Below are positions 11,030 through 19,683 of a DNA stretch of 64,000 nt, piece after piece. The stretch's first letter is position 1. Every line of letters begins with the position of its first letter. A program made the position numbers and the translations under genes. Origin of the DNA: Loripinus fragilis (taxonomy: Eukaryota; Mollusca; Bivalvia; Lucinida; Lucinidae). The stretch lies in contig OZ026531.1 of the NCBI GenBank assembly GCA_964019695.1, positions 3,118,201 through 3,182,200 of the forward strand, given 5' to 3'. Below the pieces are notes generated by a model, which saw only the letters and a program-made list of their open reading frames with translations, searched no databases and had not been told where the DNA came from.

Positions 11030-11175
11030 ATTCTTACATTCGTACTCCTGTATTATTGAATAATTAAACTCGTTGCGATAAAGCGACTAAATGCTCGGCA
11101 AGCCTCGCATTTTATCGCTTTTCCTCAACTCGTTTTCATGAATTCAATAATACATGAGCACTCATGTAAGATCCT
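11030..11175. mobile_element. Foldback MITE
   Basis: TCTTACATTCGTACTCCTGT, TATTATTGAAT and AACTCGTTGCGATAAAGCG on the left are mirrored on the right by CGCTTTTCCTCAACTCGTT, ATTCAATAATA and ACTCATGTAAGA. Hairpin-only structure, no coding. Confidence 0.6.
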
Positions 11176-11364
11176 CTATTTATTTTGTTCTGGGAGAAAG
11201 GCTTGGAGAATTTTGGGGACAATCATAAAAAGAAAATCAAAATTTTACTCAAGCTTATTTCATCAGCGATATGACGAAACCAACTCAATACGTCTACGCT
11301 CAACATAGATTCAGATCAGTCTTGGTATCCGCCCAGTCTGCTCATATTCTCGCACACCGGATCG

Positions 11365-12065
11365 GGATTTCCGTTGTTTATCTCACATACCCGTGAAAAG
11401 ATAAAAAAAACAACAACTAGACAGCCGCACGTCGGCCGCCGGGCCGCGTAGCGCAGTCGGTAACGTGTCTGGCAACAGATGCGAGTCTGACTGCAGATCC
11501 AGGGGTCGCGAGTACGATCCCGGCCCGGTCCCATACTTTCGTGGAGATTGATCATGAAATAATTTCTACGGTCATTCTCCTCCCTTCCGCTGAATCATTC
11601 AAGAAGGATTTTTTGTCAGTTACAAGCGAAAGTATGTGCACGAAGTACTGGTTAACTGCTTGTTCAAGTTTGCCCAGGAAAAAGTGTGGTTAGGTGACCT
11701 GACCGTCCCGCCATGACCATAGCTGTTGACTTGGGACGTAAAGCAACAAACAAAGCACGTCGGTCGCACGCTGGCCGCACGTCGATCCGTGACGTCATTG
11801 TAATGTTAAAATGACATCACCATGTCGCACCTCAGCGAATTCAGGACTCTCTGCATGGAAATATTTTTTTAATGTTTTTTTTTTCATTATATAATGCAGT
11901 ACTTAATGTTGAGCAAGAAAATGAATCCACTATTCGTGTTAGAGTGAGATAGAAAACTCCGTCCCTCGTCATCACCGTTTGTCATCACACGGCAAGCCTC
12001 ATGATGCCAATCGGTGATCCTCGGGATGGATTTTCTATCCCACCCTCACTCTTATGATGGATCCT
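11365..12065 (+). repeat. Dispersed repeat carrying a nested SINE
   Basis: This copy corresponds to 8265-8590 but is lengthened by the SINE at 11440-11754. The remainder (CACGCTGGCCGCACGTCG, GACATCACCATGTCGCAC, TCGGTGATCCTCGGGATGG) aligns directly. Confidence 0.75.
11440..11754 (+). repeat. tRNA-derived SINE (family 3) with target duplication
   Basis: The head GGCCGCGTAGCGCAGTCGGT carries an A-box-like motif, and GAGTACGATCCC is the B box. The ~315 bp body ends GGGACGTAAAGCAACAAACA. It is flanked by GCACGTCGGCCGC (11427-11439) and GCACGTCGGTCGC (11755-11767), a 12/13 target duplication. The related repeat at 8315-8330 shows the pre-insertion site. Confidence 0.85.
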
Positions 12066-12181
12066 TATAGCCTTTGCTGTGTGCCTAGGTGGTAACTAAG
12101 GACCCAAACTTTCTTCATGAAAACAGCAAAGACTATGATAAGACCAAGTCGATGCCTTGCCTAATCTGAGTCTTCTGAGAA

Positions 12182-12541
12182 GGCACAGCCCCAAGCGGGA
12201 GTACTCTCATTTTTTCTCCATACGTAGGCTTAGACCCACCATCAACTGTTCACCCCACAAAATATAAGGAATTTAGGCATACCCCAAAAATATTTGAAAT
12301 TTTAGCGACCCTAAAAGTATTCACATTCTGTACTTTTACATTAAGAAAAAAACCCTTAAGTGTATAGAATTGACCCCTCCAAATAGTCCAGTTTTGAATT
12401 GACCCCCAAAAATATCCACAATTTATTCATACCCTAAAAACATATCCCCAAAAATATTGACATTCAAAATTTTGAACCCCAAAAATGGTCTGAGTCTATG
12501 TATGTATGAAAATATTGGAGCACCCCCCGTTGGGCACAGCC
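12182..12541 (-). mobile_element. GGGGTAC-ended MITE, copy 1
   Basis: A 342-bp element lies between direct repeats GGCACAGCC (12182-12190 and 12533-12541). On the minus strand it shows the same features as the copies at 12808-13176 and 59302-59720: a G-run plus a GTACTC-like end, a GGGGTTCAAAATTTTGAA block, and TTTTGGGG units about 50 bp apart. A 7-9 bp duplication would suit a hAT-like or related cut-and-paste element; this is inference. Confidence 0.75.
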
Positions 12542-12592
12542 ACGTTATTTGTTTTCACATGTCAGCCTCATTTGTTGATCTTATTGTTTCAG

Positions 12593-12808
12593 ATATTAAG
12601 GGTCCTATCCATGGGTATGATGTGTTTAGTATGCTGTACGTTATACCTTGCAGGACGAAATAAAATGTTGAGTATATACGAGGTTGTGTTCCAACCTTTG
12701 CTGTTCAAAAACGTGGAAGCCACCAAGGACAATTTAAACGTACAAGAACAGCATTCTGTAATACAAAGTCACCTGAGTATAGACGATGGTTCGTACGACA
12801 TTGAATAA
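12593..12808 (+). CDS. Probable N-terminal exon of the glycosyltransferase (membrane anchor)
   Basis: After a good acceptor (TTATTGTTTCAG) the frame is open to a TAA at 12806-12808. It starts with a hydrophobic stretch around MGMMCLVCCTLYLAG and continues into a polar stem ending QSHLSIDDGSYDIE. A short cytosolic end, one transmembrane anchor and a stem is the standard type II layout of Golgi glycosyltransferases, so I assign it to the gene that continues at 13184. It ends exactly where the MITE at 12808 has inserted. If the MITE and one duplicate target are removed, this frame and the downstream frame are offset by one base. Either a frameshift has occurred (pseudogene) or an unrecognised splice joins them. 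Any further upstream exon is not visible. Confidence 0.45.
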   Translation: MLRVLSMGMMCLVCCTLYLAGRNKMLSIYEVVFQPLLFKNVEATKDNLNVQEQHSVIQSHLSIDDGSYDIE

Positions 12809-13176
12809 CCCGGGGGGGGGTACTCTGATATTTTCACACATATGTAGGCTCGGCCCATTTTTTTGGGTTCAAAATTTTGAATTTCAATATTTTTGGGGTT
12901 TTCAGAAAAATGAATATTTTTTGGGGGTATGAAGATTTTGTGGATATTTTTTGGGGGTCATCACAAAATTGGGCTAGTTTGAGGGTCATTTCTATGCATT
13001 TTAGGGTCTTTTCTTAAAGTCAAGGTACAGAATCTGTAATATTTTTTTGGGTTGCCAAAATTTCAAATATTTTTTTGGGGTGCTTGAAATTCCTGATATT
13101 TTTTGGGGGTGAACGGTAGATGCTGGGTCCGAGCCTACGTATGCGGAAAAAATAAGAGTACCCCCCCCCTCCTGGG
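12808..13176 (+). mobile_element. GGGGTAC-ended MITE, copy 2, inside the gene
   Basis: A 369-bp element runs from ACCCGGGGGGGGGTACTCTG to the complementary AGAGTACCCCCCCC...CCTGGG. It is flanked by direct TTGAATA (12801-12807 and 13177-13183; eight bases if one mismatch is allowed). It sits between two halves of the glycosyltransferase reading frame. The matching orientation copy is at 59302-59720. Confidence 0.85.
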
Positions 13177-13183
13177 TTGAATA

Positions 13184-13378
13184 GGTTCAGAGATAATGTT
13201 GATCCAGGTCCGTCTTCTGACACAGATTATTTTCTTAAAACTTCATCTAAAACAAATCTTGAAGTGTCTTCTGAAAGTATTGGTGGTGATGGGGATTCAT
13301 CTGAAAATTCTCCGAATAGTCCGATAGAGGCACATGGGGAAAACAAATCACGAATCGCAACAGAAGGCAATCACACTG
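13184..13378 (+). CDS. Stem-region exon of the glycosyltransferase
   Basis: The open frame reads RFRDNVDPGPSSDTDYFLKT and then a Ser/Asn/Glu-rich, low-complexity segment ending ATEGNHT, which is typical of a luminal stem. It is followed by G|GTAAAT, a strong splice donor formed at the edge of the next MITE. Splicing to the acceptor ATTGCAG before 13807 joins G+AT and continues in frame as DDVKQNSEIQ. The frame is also continuous with the codons right after the MITE (GYELIADDVK), so the ancestral exon was probably uninterrupted. The start boundary is uncertain because the upstream frame is offset. Confidence 0.6.
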
Positions 13379-13788
13379 GTAAATGTATACGTCGATTTGG
13401 TGGTATTTACGCGTATTGCCGGTACTTCATAGACCGGAAGTGGTAAATATTGGTTTTAATACTATATAGAAAAACATGTCACATGCCTAAAGGACTAAAG
13501 AATTAGATCGTTTTTAAATATTCAGTATGTGAATGGCGATTTATGTAAGCATTTAGGAATAGATTCGAGTACCGATCATCCGGATCGGTACTCGAATCTA
13601 TTCCTAAATGCTTTCATAAATCGTAATGTGCATGCCCAATACTTAAAAATGATTGAAGTCTATAGTCCTTTAGGCATATGGCATGTTTTTCTTTAACGTA
13701 TTAACACCAATATCTACCACTTCCAGTCTATGAAGTACCGGCAACACGCGTAAATACCACCAAAGCGACGTATACATTTACCCGTGTG
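13374..13788. mobile_element. Near-perfect palindromic MITE forming the apparent intron
   Basis: The arms, about 200 bp each, run from GGTAAATGTATACGTCG to the mirror CGACGTATACATTTACC and meet at GATCATCCGGATC near 13580. One arm alone is present at 4767-4965. The element makes up nearly all of the 428-bp apparent intron 13379-13806. Its first bases supply the GT donor context, while the acceptor lies in flanking sequence about 24 bp past its end. Confidence 0.85.
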
Positions 13789-13806
13789 GCTATGAATTAA
13801 TTGCAG

Positions 13807-14858
13807 ATGATGTTAAGCAAAATAGCGAAATACAGAGTAATATGAATTCTACAATTCCTCATAATTTGACGGACGATACACCGTGTGATATGAGGAGATT
13901 TATTGTATATTTGTGCCTTGAGCAGCATGATTGTAGAGGCTGGGGTGACAGACAGATAGGAATTATTTCAACATATCTGTTGGCTCTTCTAACCAATCGG
14001 TATTTTGTGGTAGCACATCAAAAAACGTGTAATTTGTCGAACTATCTTGGCCCTAATGGATACAACTGGGCTGCATGTTACGAGTATATATTCAGTTTAC
14101 CAGAGTCTCGAACAGAAACGCTGGTATATTTTGCAAACAAGTCGTTTAGTGATTCAATAGAAAAGACTGACTTTGTATCCCGATTTCAAAAACAAGTAAT
14201 TTTTATCCAAACCAACCAAATATGGACTAATGGTATCTTAGCTCATCCAAATGCTTCTGTCAATCTCCAGTGGGCTCTTGGTAAGCCATACTCGGAGATC
14301 AGCAAATTAGTCCTAGGAAAGCTGTTCCGGCCACTTGACATACTTAAACAAGGCCTTGACCAACACATGAAGAAAGTTGTTGAGCCTCAAAAACTGATTT
14401 GTAGTCATATAAGAACCGGTCAAAATCCGTCTATACCCAAGGACGTTGCACGTCGTGCAGGTGGACCAAATGTCTCAATTATATTTAATTTTCTGAAAAA
14501 GTTTGACGATTCCTCTAAGTATGTTATATATGTGGCCTCAGATTCAAATGATGTACGAAAAGCAGCACTTGGTAATTTTACCAATAGTTTTACAGTGGAT
14601 TTACCAATAATACATGTAGATAGGCTAAGAACAAAGGATAAAGAACTCGCTTGCATAGGATTTTTTACAGTACTGCTGGAGCAACTTCTTCTTGCAAGAT
14701 GTGATAGCCTCGTTCTGACAAGAAGCAGTCTCGGAGGGATGGCCGCCTATATTAGTGAAAAGAAACAAGACCTTTTCAAATTTGATTTGGAGAGTAAGGC
14801 AGTAGTTAACATCACAATGGGACAAGTACACATCAGAAAGGCTCAAGCTAACGACTAA
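13807..14858 (+). CDS. Fucosyltransferase-like glycosyltransferase, catalytic domain
   Basis: The longest clean frame in the window: 338 codons from the first Met at 13842, stop at 14856-14858. Codons before that Met (DDVKQNSEIQSN) also read through from 13807, and splicing to 13378 would extend it. Visible motifs, numbered from that Met: CRGWGDRQIG then ISTYLLALLTNRYFVV (31-57), the Gly-rich start plus helix seen near the N-terminus of GT-B fucosyltransferases of the xyloglucan/NodZ type; CSHIRTG (187-193), resembling their GDP-fucose-binding HxRxGD loop but lacking the final Asp; YVASDSND (230-237); LTRSSLGGMAAYIS (292-305). Predicted N-glycosylation sites (NVS, NFT, NIT) fit a luminal protein. 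Family assignment is from motif memory, so the substrate is unknown. The 3' part is repeated twice downstream. Whether the full gene is expressed is doubtful given the two MITEs. Confidence 0.75.
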
Positions 14859-14881
14859 CGAATGGTGGCGGATTCTTATAA

Positions 14882-15129
14882 TACATGTAGATAGGTTAAG
14901 AACAAAGGATAGAGAACTCGCTTGCACAGGATTTTATACAGTGCTGTTGGAGCAACTTCTTCTTGCAAGATGTGATAGCCTCGTTCTGACAAGAAGCAGT
15001 CTCGGAGGGATGGCCGCCTATATCAGTGAAAAGAAACAAGACCTTTTCAAATTTGATTTGGAGAGTAAGGCAGTAGTTAACACCACAATGGGACAAGTCC
15101 ACCTCAGAAAGGCTCAAGCTAACGACTAA
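14882..15129 (+). pseudogene. Second copy of the glycosyltransferase C-terminal segment
   Basis: The frame IHVDRLRTKDRELACTGF through to RKAQAND and a stop is open with no frameshift, but it has no start, no splice acceptor and lies after the stop of copy 1. Replacement changes relative to copy 1 include K to R, I to T, F to Y and I to L. It could act only if reached by an alternative splice; otherwise it is a duplicated exon relic. Confidence 0.75.
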
Positions 15130-15152
15130 GGAACGGTGGCGGATTCCAATAA

Positions 15153-15400
15153 TACATGTAGATAGGTTAAGAACAAAGGATAAAGAACTCGCTTGCACAG
15201 GATTTTATACTGTAGTGTTGGAGCAACTTCTTCTTGCAAAATGTGATAGCCTCGTTCTGACAAGAAGCAGTCTCGGAGGGATGGCCGCCTATATTAGTGA
15301 AAAGAAACAAGACCTTTTCAAATTTGATTTGGACAGTAAGACTGTAGTTAACATCACAAAGGGACAAGTACACATCAGAAAGGCTCAAGCTTACGACTGA
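15153..15400 (+). pseudogene. Third copy of the glycosyltransferase C-terminal segment
   Basis: The same segment is again open from IHVDRLRTKDKELACTGF to RKAQAYD and a stop. It differs from copies 1 and 2 at A to V, R to K, E to D and M to K among others. No initiation or splice signal is seen. The intact frame in both extra copies suggests that the duplication is young or that selection continues. Confidence 0.72.
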
Positions 15401-15448
15401 GGAACGGTGGCGGATTCATCTTATATTTAACAAAAATGCAAGTGAATA

Positions 15449-15860
15449 CATGGGCGGATCCAGAGGGGGGAGGGACAGGGGGTCCGGACCCCCCCCCTGA
15501 AAATCTTAGAAATACTGGTCCGGATCCCCTGAAAAAAGAAACGCTGACAAAGTTGGGCCCCCTCTGACAAAGCTTTCTGGATCCGCGCATGGAATATGAG
15601 CAGGAACCCCACAATCACACACTGTAGACCGGTCCGGGTCTCCTTTCAAGCCCGCATTCAATGTTGGGCCATCATCGACACGCCAGCGAAACGCAAAAAT
15701 GGCGTTCTGCTGGCGGGCCAATAATGGCCCGTTAATAGTGGTATATGGATCATTCCTCCCCTCATAAAAAAAAAAAAAAAAAAAAAAAAAAATAAAAAAA
15801 AAAAAAAAAAAAAGTGGCTAAAGTTAGACCCCTCTGACAAAACTTTGTGTCCGCGCATGG
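15449..15860 (+). mobile_element. Composite of GGATCCAGA-type MITEs with a poly(A) insert
   Basis: TGGGCGGATCCAGAGGGG opens the unit and GGATCCGCGCATGG occurs near 15590. A second unit then carries the GGCCATCATCGACACGCCAG / CTGGCGGGCCAATAATGGCC foldback and ends TGTGTCCGCGCATGG near 15858. An A-run of about 45 bases (15767-15813, one T) interrupts it. This appears to be two family members joined end to end. Confidence 0.65.
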
Positions 15861-15867
15861 AGTATGA

Positions 15868-16250
15868 CCAGGAAATACCACAATCACACACTGTAGACCA
15901 ACCCAAAGCACCGTGAGGAAGAGCCACAGAACACTAACAGTCACGAGACATGAGGATGACAATTAAAGAAAAGCAACCAACTTTCTCTCTTCCCTAAGAA
16001 GATGATTGTAAAACTAGAAGGACACAAAGGCAAGGACCAAGCACAGTATTCCCCAAACCAATGGGAGCAACAAAAAACATTGATTCAACAACAACAACAG
16101 AACCACGCCTTAGAACTAGCAACAATAAACATTGATTCAACAACAACAGAACCACGCCTTAGGACGGACAGCAGCATACGCCACTTGGAGGCTAAACTGC
16201 AATTAAGTAGTACCAAACCTTCGCCCCAGATTCCGTTCGTGTTAAAATAC
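15868..16250 (+). repeat. Dispersed repeat
   Basis: CCAGGAAATACCACAATCAC, AGACCAACCCAAAGCACC, GAGGAAGAGCCACA and AACAACAACAGAACCACGCC recur in order at 60925-61260, and pieces are at 32345-32420 and 4985-5075. The open frame here is not conserved in the other copies, so I do not call a gene. Confidence 0.65.
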
Positions 16251-16464
16251 TAATATTGTTTAGCTCCCATGGAGGGTTCCTAACTATTGCATTGTATCAT
16301 CTGATCTAGCAACGTTTGAGAACGCTATAGGTTCGTCACATCTGAAGCTTTTTTTCGTTTAAGTAAGATCCTACACATCAGCATCAATAGCTCGAGTCAA
16401 CAGCCGATTCGGATACTTGCTCGAGTGTCTTTCTTAAACAATTTTCATTTTCGATTCTATTATT

Positions 16465-16678
16465 TTAACCCTTAAAGTGTCAATCATGACTGCAGCAGAC
16501 GGCAATTTTTGCAGAATCTTCCCCAATTTTCGAAGAAAATAAGGTATGATATTACATGAGAATCGTCTGCCAGCAGACGATTCTCATGAAATATCATGCA
16601 TTTTTGTTATTTTTGAAAAAGCGGCAACATTTTTAATTGTCGTCTGTTGCAAATTATAGGTGGCGCTTTAAGGCTTAA
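16465..16678. mobile_element. piggyBac-type palindromic MITE
   Basis: TTAA (16465-16468), CCCTTAAAGTGTCAATCATG, a central perfect palindrome (GAGAATCGTCTG ... CAGACGATTCTC), then GGTGGCGCTTTAAGGC and TTAA (16675-16678). TTAA target duplications are diagnostic of piggyBac-like elements. Relatives are at 10573 and 50314. Confidence 0.75.
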
Positions 16679-16737
16679 AAGACGTGTTCGAAGCATACCC
16701 AAAATGTCTCCTGACCAATGCAAGATGGTGCGACATT

Positions 16738-17035
16738 TGATTCCATGCGCGGAACCAGAAAGTTTTTTCAGAGGGTTTCCAACTTTGACTCTGGTTTTTT
16801 AGCTGATGAGTGGAGAGAGGATCCAAATACCGCTATAAGCGGGCAATCATTGGCCCGCCAGTGAAACGCCATTTAAATGGCAATTCGCTGGCGGGCCGAT
16901 GATGGTCCGTCATAGAATGCTGGCTTGGTGATTTCTTGGGGATCCGGACCAGTGTTGCTAAAACCCCTATATTTTGTGATTTCCCAGGGGGTACGGACCC
17001 CCTGCACCCCCCCTCTTGATGCGCGCATGGATTCT
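16738..17035 (-). mobile_element. GGATCCAGA-type MITE, third copy
   Basis: CATGCGCGGAACCAGAAAGT at one end, GGGGGTACGGACCCCC then CGCGCATGGA at the other, and the central ATCATTGGCCCGCCAG / CTGGCGGGCCGATGAT foldback. This matches 10252-10552 in reverse. Confidence 0.7.
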
Positions 17036-17217
17036 GCTCTAAGTTTCTTATACGCCTGACCTACTTAAAAATTGCAATGGAACTTAAGGCATAGAACCAT
17101 AAAAAAAACTACGTGCGTTTAGGGGCCATTTTGTCCCCGGCTCCTCCTCACCATGAGAAAAACACACACAAATAACTTGCTTTACACCACTGTGTTCTTA
17201 TTGCTTATTATAGAACT

Positions 17218-17860
17218 GTTGACTTATGTTGAGGTGGACATGGAGTGTTATTGAACAGTAAACGTCATATTGACCGACACGGAGCGGAGGTCAATATCTT
17301 TAAGTTTACTGTTCGATAACACTCCATGTCTACCGAAACATAAGTCAACAATTGTTTTATTATATGATAAATGTATGTTATGCATTTCCTGACATTTTAT
17401 ACCATTAAAACCCTTGACGTTACGGATCGATCATGCACGTTTTGACGTCACTTTCCGTAAGCCATGCAATATACCTCGTGCCGTGTGCTTGCAACGTCAC
17501 GTCCGGCAAACCATACAATATTATACAATTATGACTTATGTTGAGGTGGACATGGAGTGTTATTGAACAGTTAACGTCATACTGACTGACGCGGAGCGGA
17601 GGTCAATATGATTAAGTTAACTGTTCAATAACACTGCATGTCTACCGAAACATAAGTTAACAATTGATTTATTATAAAATGAATGTATGTTATGCATTTC
17701 CTGTCATTTTATACCATTAAAACAATTGACGTAACGGACGGATCATGCGAAATTACTTGACGTTACGACGTCAATTCCCGTAAGCCATGCAATATTACCT
17801 CTTGCCGTGTGCTTTGCAACGTCACGTTCGGCGAACCATGCAATATGTAGTTTTATTTTA
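17218..17860 (+). repeat. Two tandem 312-bp units, each a foldback
   Basis: GACTTATGTTGAGGTGGACA begins at 17221 and 17533. In each unit CATGGAGTGTTATTGAACAG pairs with CTGTTCRATAACACTSCATG about 80 bases later. The spacer contains GGAGCGGAGGTCAATAT. A cluster of GTCACGTYCGGC-like text ends each unit. Non-coding. Confidence 0.85.
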
Positions 17861-17879
17861 TACTTAGCAGTGAAATCAA

Positions 17880-18572
17880 TGCATATCAAAAACAAATAAA
17901 AGTGATATCAATCACTAGTGAAATGATATGATATCAATCACTAGTGACTGATATCAGCCTATATTTTCACTGTAGCGTTTTTTTGGATCACCTCTGACTT
18001 TTCCATTCACTTAATGCAGCTCACTTCGAAAGTTCAAACGCCTATAACTTTCTTATTTGTGAACAAAAACATCAAGTGTGGGTAGTCATTTTCTTAGTTA
18101 GAACACGAGGAAGTCCGAACATTTTGGTACAAAAATAATTCAGATTTGCTGATTTTTTTCGATTTTGAATTTTCAACACCTCCCGCTTCAGTGAGTGAGG
18201 CAATGCATGTAACCTATGCTACGCAACGTCATCAACAAATTATGACGTCGCTTATGACGTCACTTGTCTCGCACTTTGACGCTGAATATTTTTTTTCATC
18301 TGTAAGTCCTGATGACTATAAATCATGTAGAGTGATTCAGATATTCTGTCACAAATACTCCTTTGTCTTCTTTAATATTATAATGAATCGGCTTGAAGCA
18401 TGGTTAACAAATTGATTAACTGTAAATCTTCTAAAAAGTATAAAATAAAAAGAAAATTTACTTTTTTTTTAGTAAATATCAAATATATTTCATCGAGTGT
18501 GTTGAAAACATCTGAATTTTCATGAGTGCGCATATTTGGTATTCACCTCAAAAAAGTAAATATCCTCTATAT
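17880..18572. other. Short palindromes, no gene
   Basis: GATATCAATCACTAGTGA repeats and inverts at about 17905-17955. Beyond that I see only AT-rich DNA and short frames without exon signals. Confidence 0.45.
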
Positions 18573-18700
18573 ATTGACTCGAGTGGTTATGCATCTGGGC
18601 CAATCAGATGTTTATTTTTAGATTACACAATAAGTAGTTATATTGACTCAAGTGGATATGCACCTGGGCCAATCAGAAGATGTTTATAGATTATATAATA
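18573..18700 (+). repeat. Direct duplication of ~64 bp
   Basis: TATATTGACTCRAGTGG, TGGGCCAATCAGA and TGTTTAT-rich text occur twice back to back (near 18573 and 18637). Confidence 0.7.
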
Positions 18701-19064
18701 ACGTCATTTATCACATATTTGGGACGCTATTTGTCACAATTACCCAAAGTCTGCATATGCCCGCCTGCCGTGATGATAACCGGAGGCCATACATTTACGG
18801 AGAGAGGTTATTATGCCCGGAATGTGACGTTGGTCGATGTCTTTTGACCGTTATTGTTATGCGACACTATCGCACGTTGCCGTGGGTTGGTTGCAGATTG
18901 TGTGATTGTGGTATTATCTGACCATACTTACTAACTTTTATGATTGGCGTAAACGGCCATACGAATCCACCCAAGGAATGACTTAAAAAAAACTAGCCAT
19001 GATTGTAACTTTTGTCCATATGAACTGAAAAACTAAAAGATAATGCTTCAGAACTATTGTGGTG
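18701..19064. other. No recognisable feature
   Basis: The open frame across this stretch has no codon pattern or motif I recognise and no second copy. I see nothing supportable here. Confidence 0.4.
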
Positions 19065-19274
19065 CCAACCAAGAGTGACAGTGACGTAATATTTTGTTTG
19101 CAATTATTAAGTAAAACATTAACTTTTACAATTCACTTTAGCTAACGCGAATCGACAGATCACTTGTTTATTAATCCTATCCCGCGGATAGGATTAATAC
19201 ACAAGTGATCTATCGATTCTAAATCCCTGATAACTTTGTAAACAAAACATGACGTCGCTGTTACTCTTGGCTGG
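19065..19274. mobile_element. Palindromic MITE
   Basis: CCAACCAAGAGTGACAGTGA on the left mirrors TCGCTGTTACTCTTGGCTGG on the right. The centre is the perfect AATCCTATCCCGCGGATAGG palindrome near 19185. Its right terminus served as target for the adjoining SINE. Confidence 0.75.
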
Positions 19275-19472
19275 TTTTGTTTGATCTGATTCTTTACGTC
19301 CCATCAACAATCTTTTAGTTATATAGGGACGAGTCTTCTTGGGTTGAACCAGTACTAAGCTAGGATAAATGTGTCTTGCTCAAGGACCACAACGCAGTGA
19401 TGCCAGTGAGGCTCGAACCCGCGGCCCTTCTGTCTCGAGTTAAGCACTCTACCACTGAGCCACTGCGCTCCC
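19275..19472 (-). repeat. tRNA-derived SINE (family 1) with perfect target duplication
   Basis: A reverse-strand copy: the minus strand reads GGGAGCGCAGTGGCTCAGTG and ends in GGGACGTAAAGAATCAGATC. It is flanked by TACTCTTGGCTGG at 19262-19274 and 19473-19485, an exact 13-bp duplication. The exact duplication and high similarity to the other copies suggest a young insertion. Confidence 0.9.
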
Positions 19473-19683
19473 TACTCTTGGCTGGCAGGACAGTGGAGTT
19501 CTCCCGAGGATTCATCATTAACTGCTCGATCAAGTTTCGTGTCCTAGTTCAGCGACTTGCTCAAAACATGGTCTATGTTGTTATTTCAGAGCTTGTGGCA
19601 TTATGCAACGAATAAATCATCGAAAAGAGTGAATGTACAATAAAAAACAAAACAAATGATGATATATTTTTCGATTTTAATTA

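Larger units (their letters stand above)
14611..15423 (+). repeat. Exact-period 271-bp triplication of the gene's 3' end
   Basis: TACATGTAGATAGG starts at 14611, 14882 and 15153, spaced exactly 271 bp. Each unit holds the last ~82 codons of the glycosyltransferase, its stop and about 25 bp of 3' flank (GGAAYGGTGGCGGATTC). Units 1 and 2 differ at roughly a dozen sites. The ends are sharp, indicating tandem duplication rather than retroposition. Confidence 0.92.
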
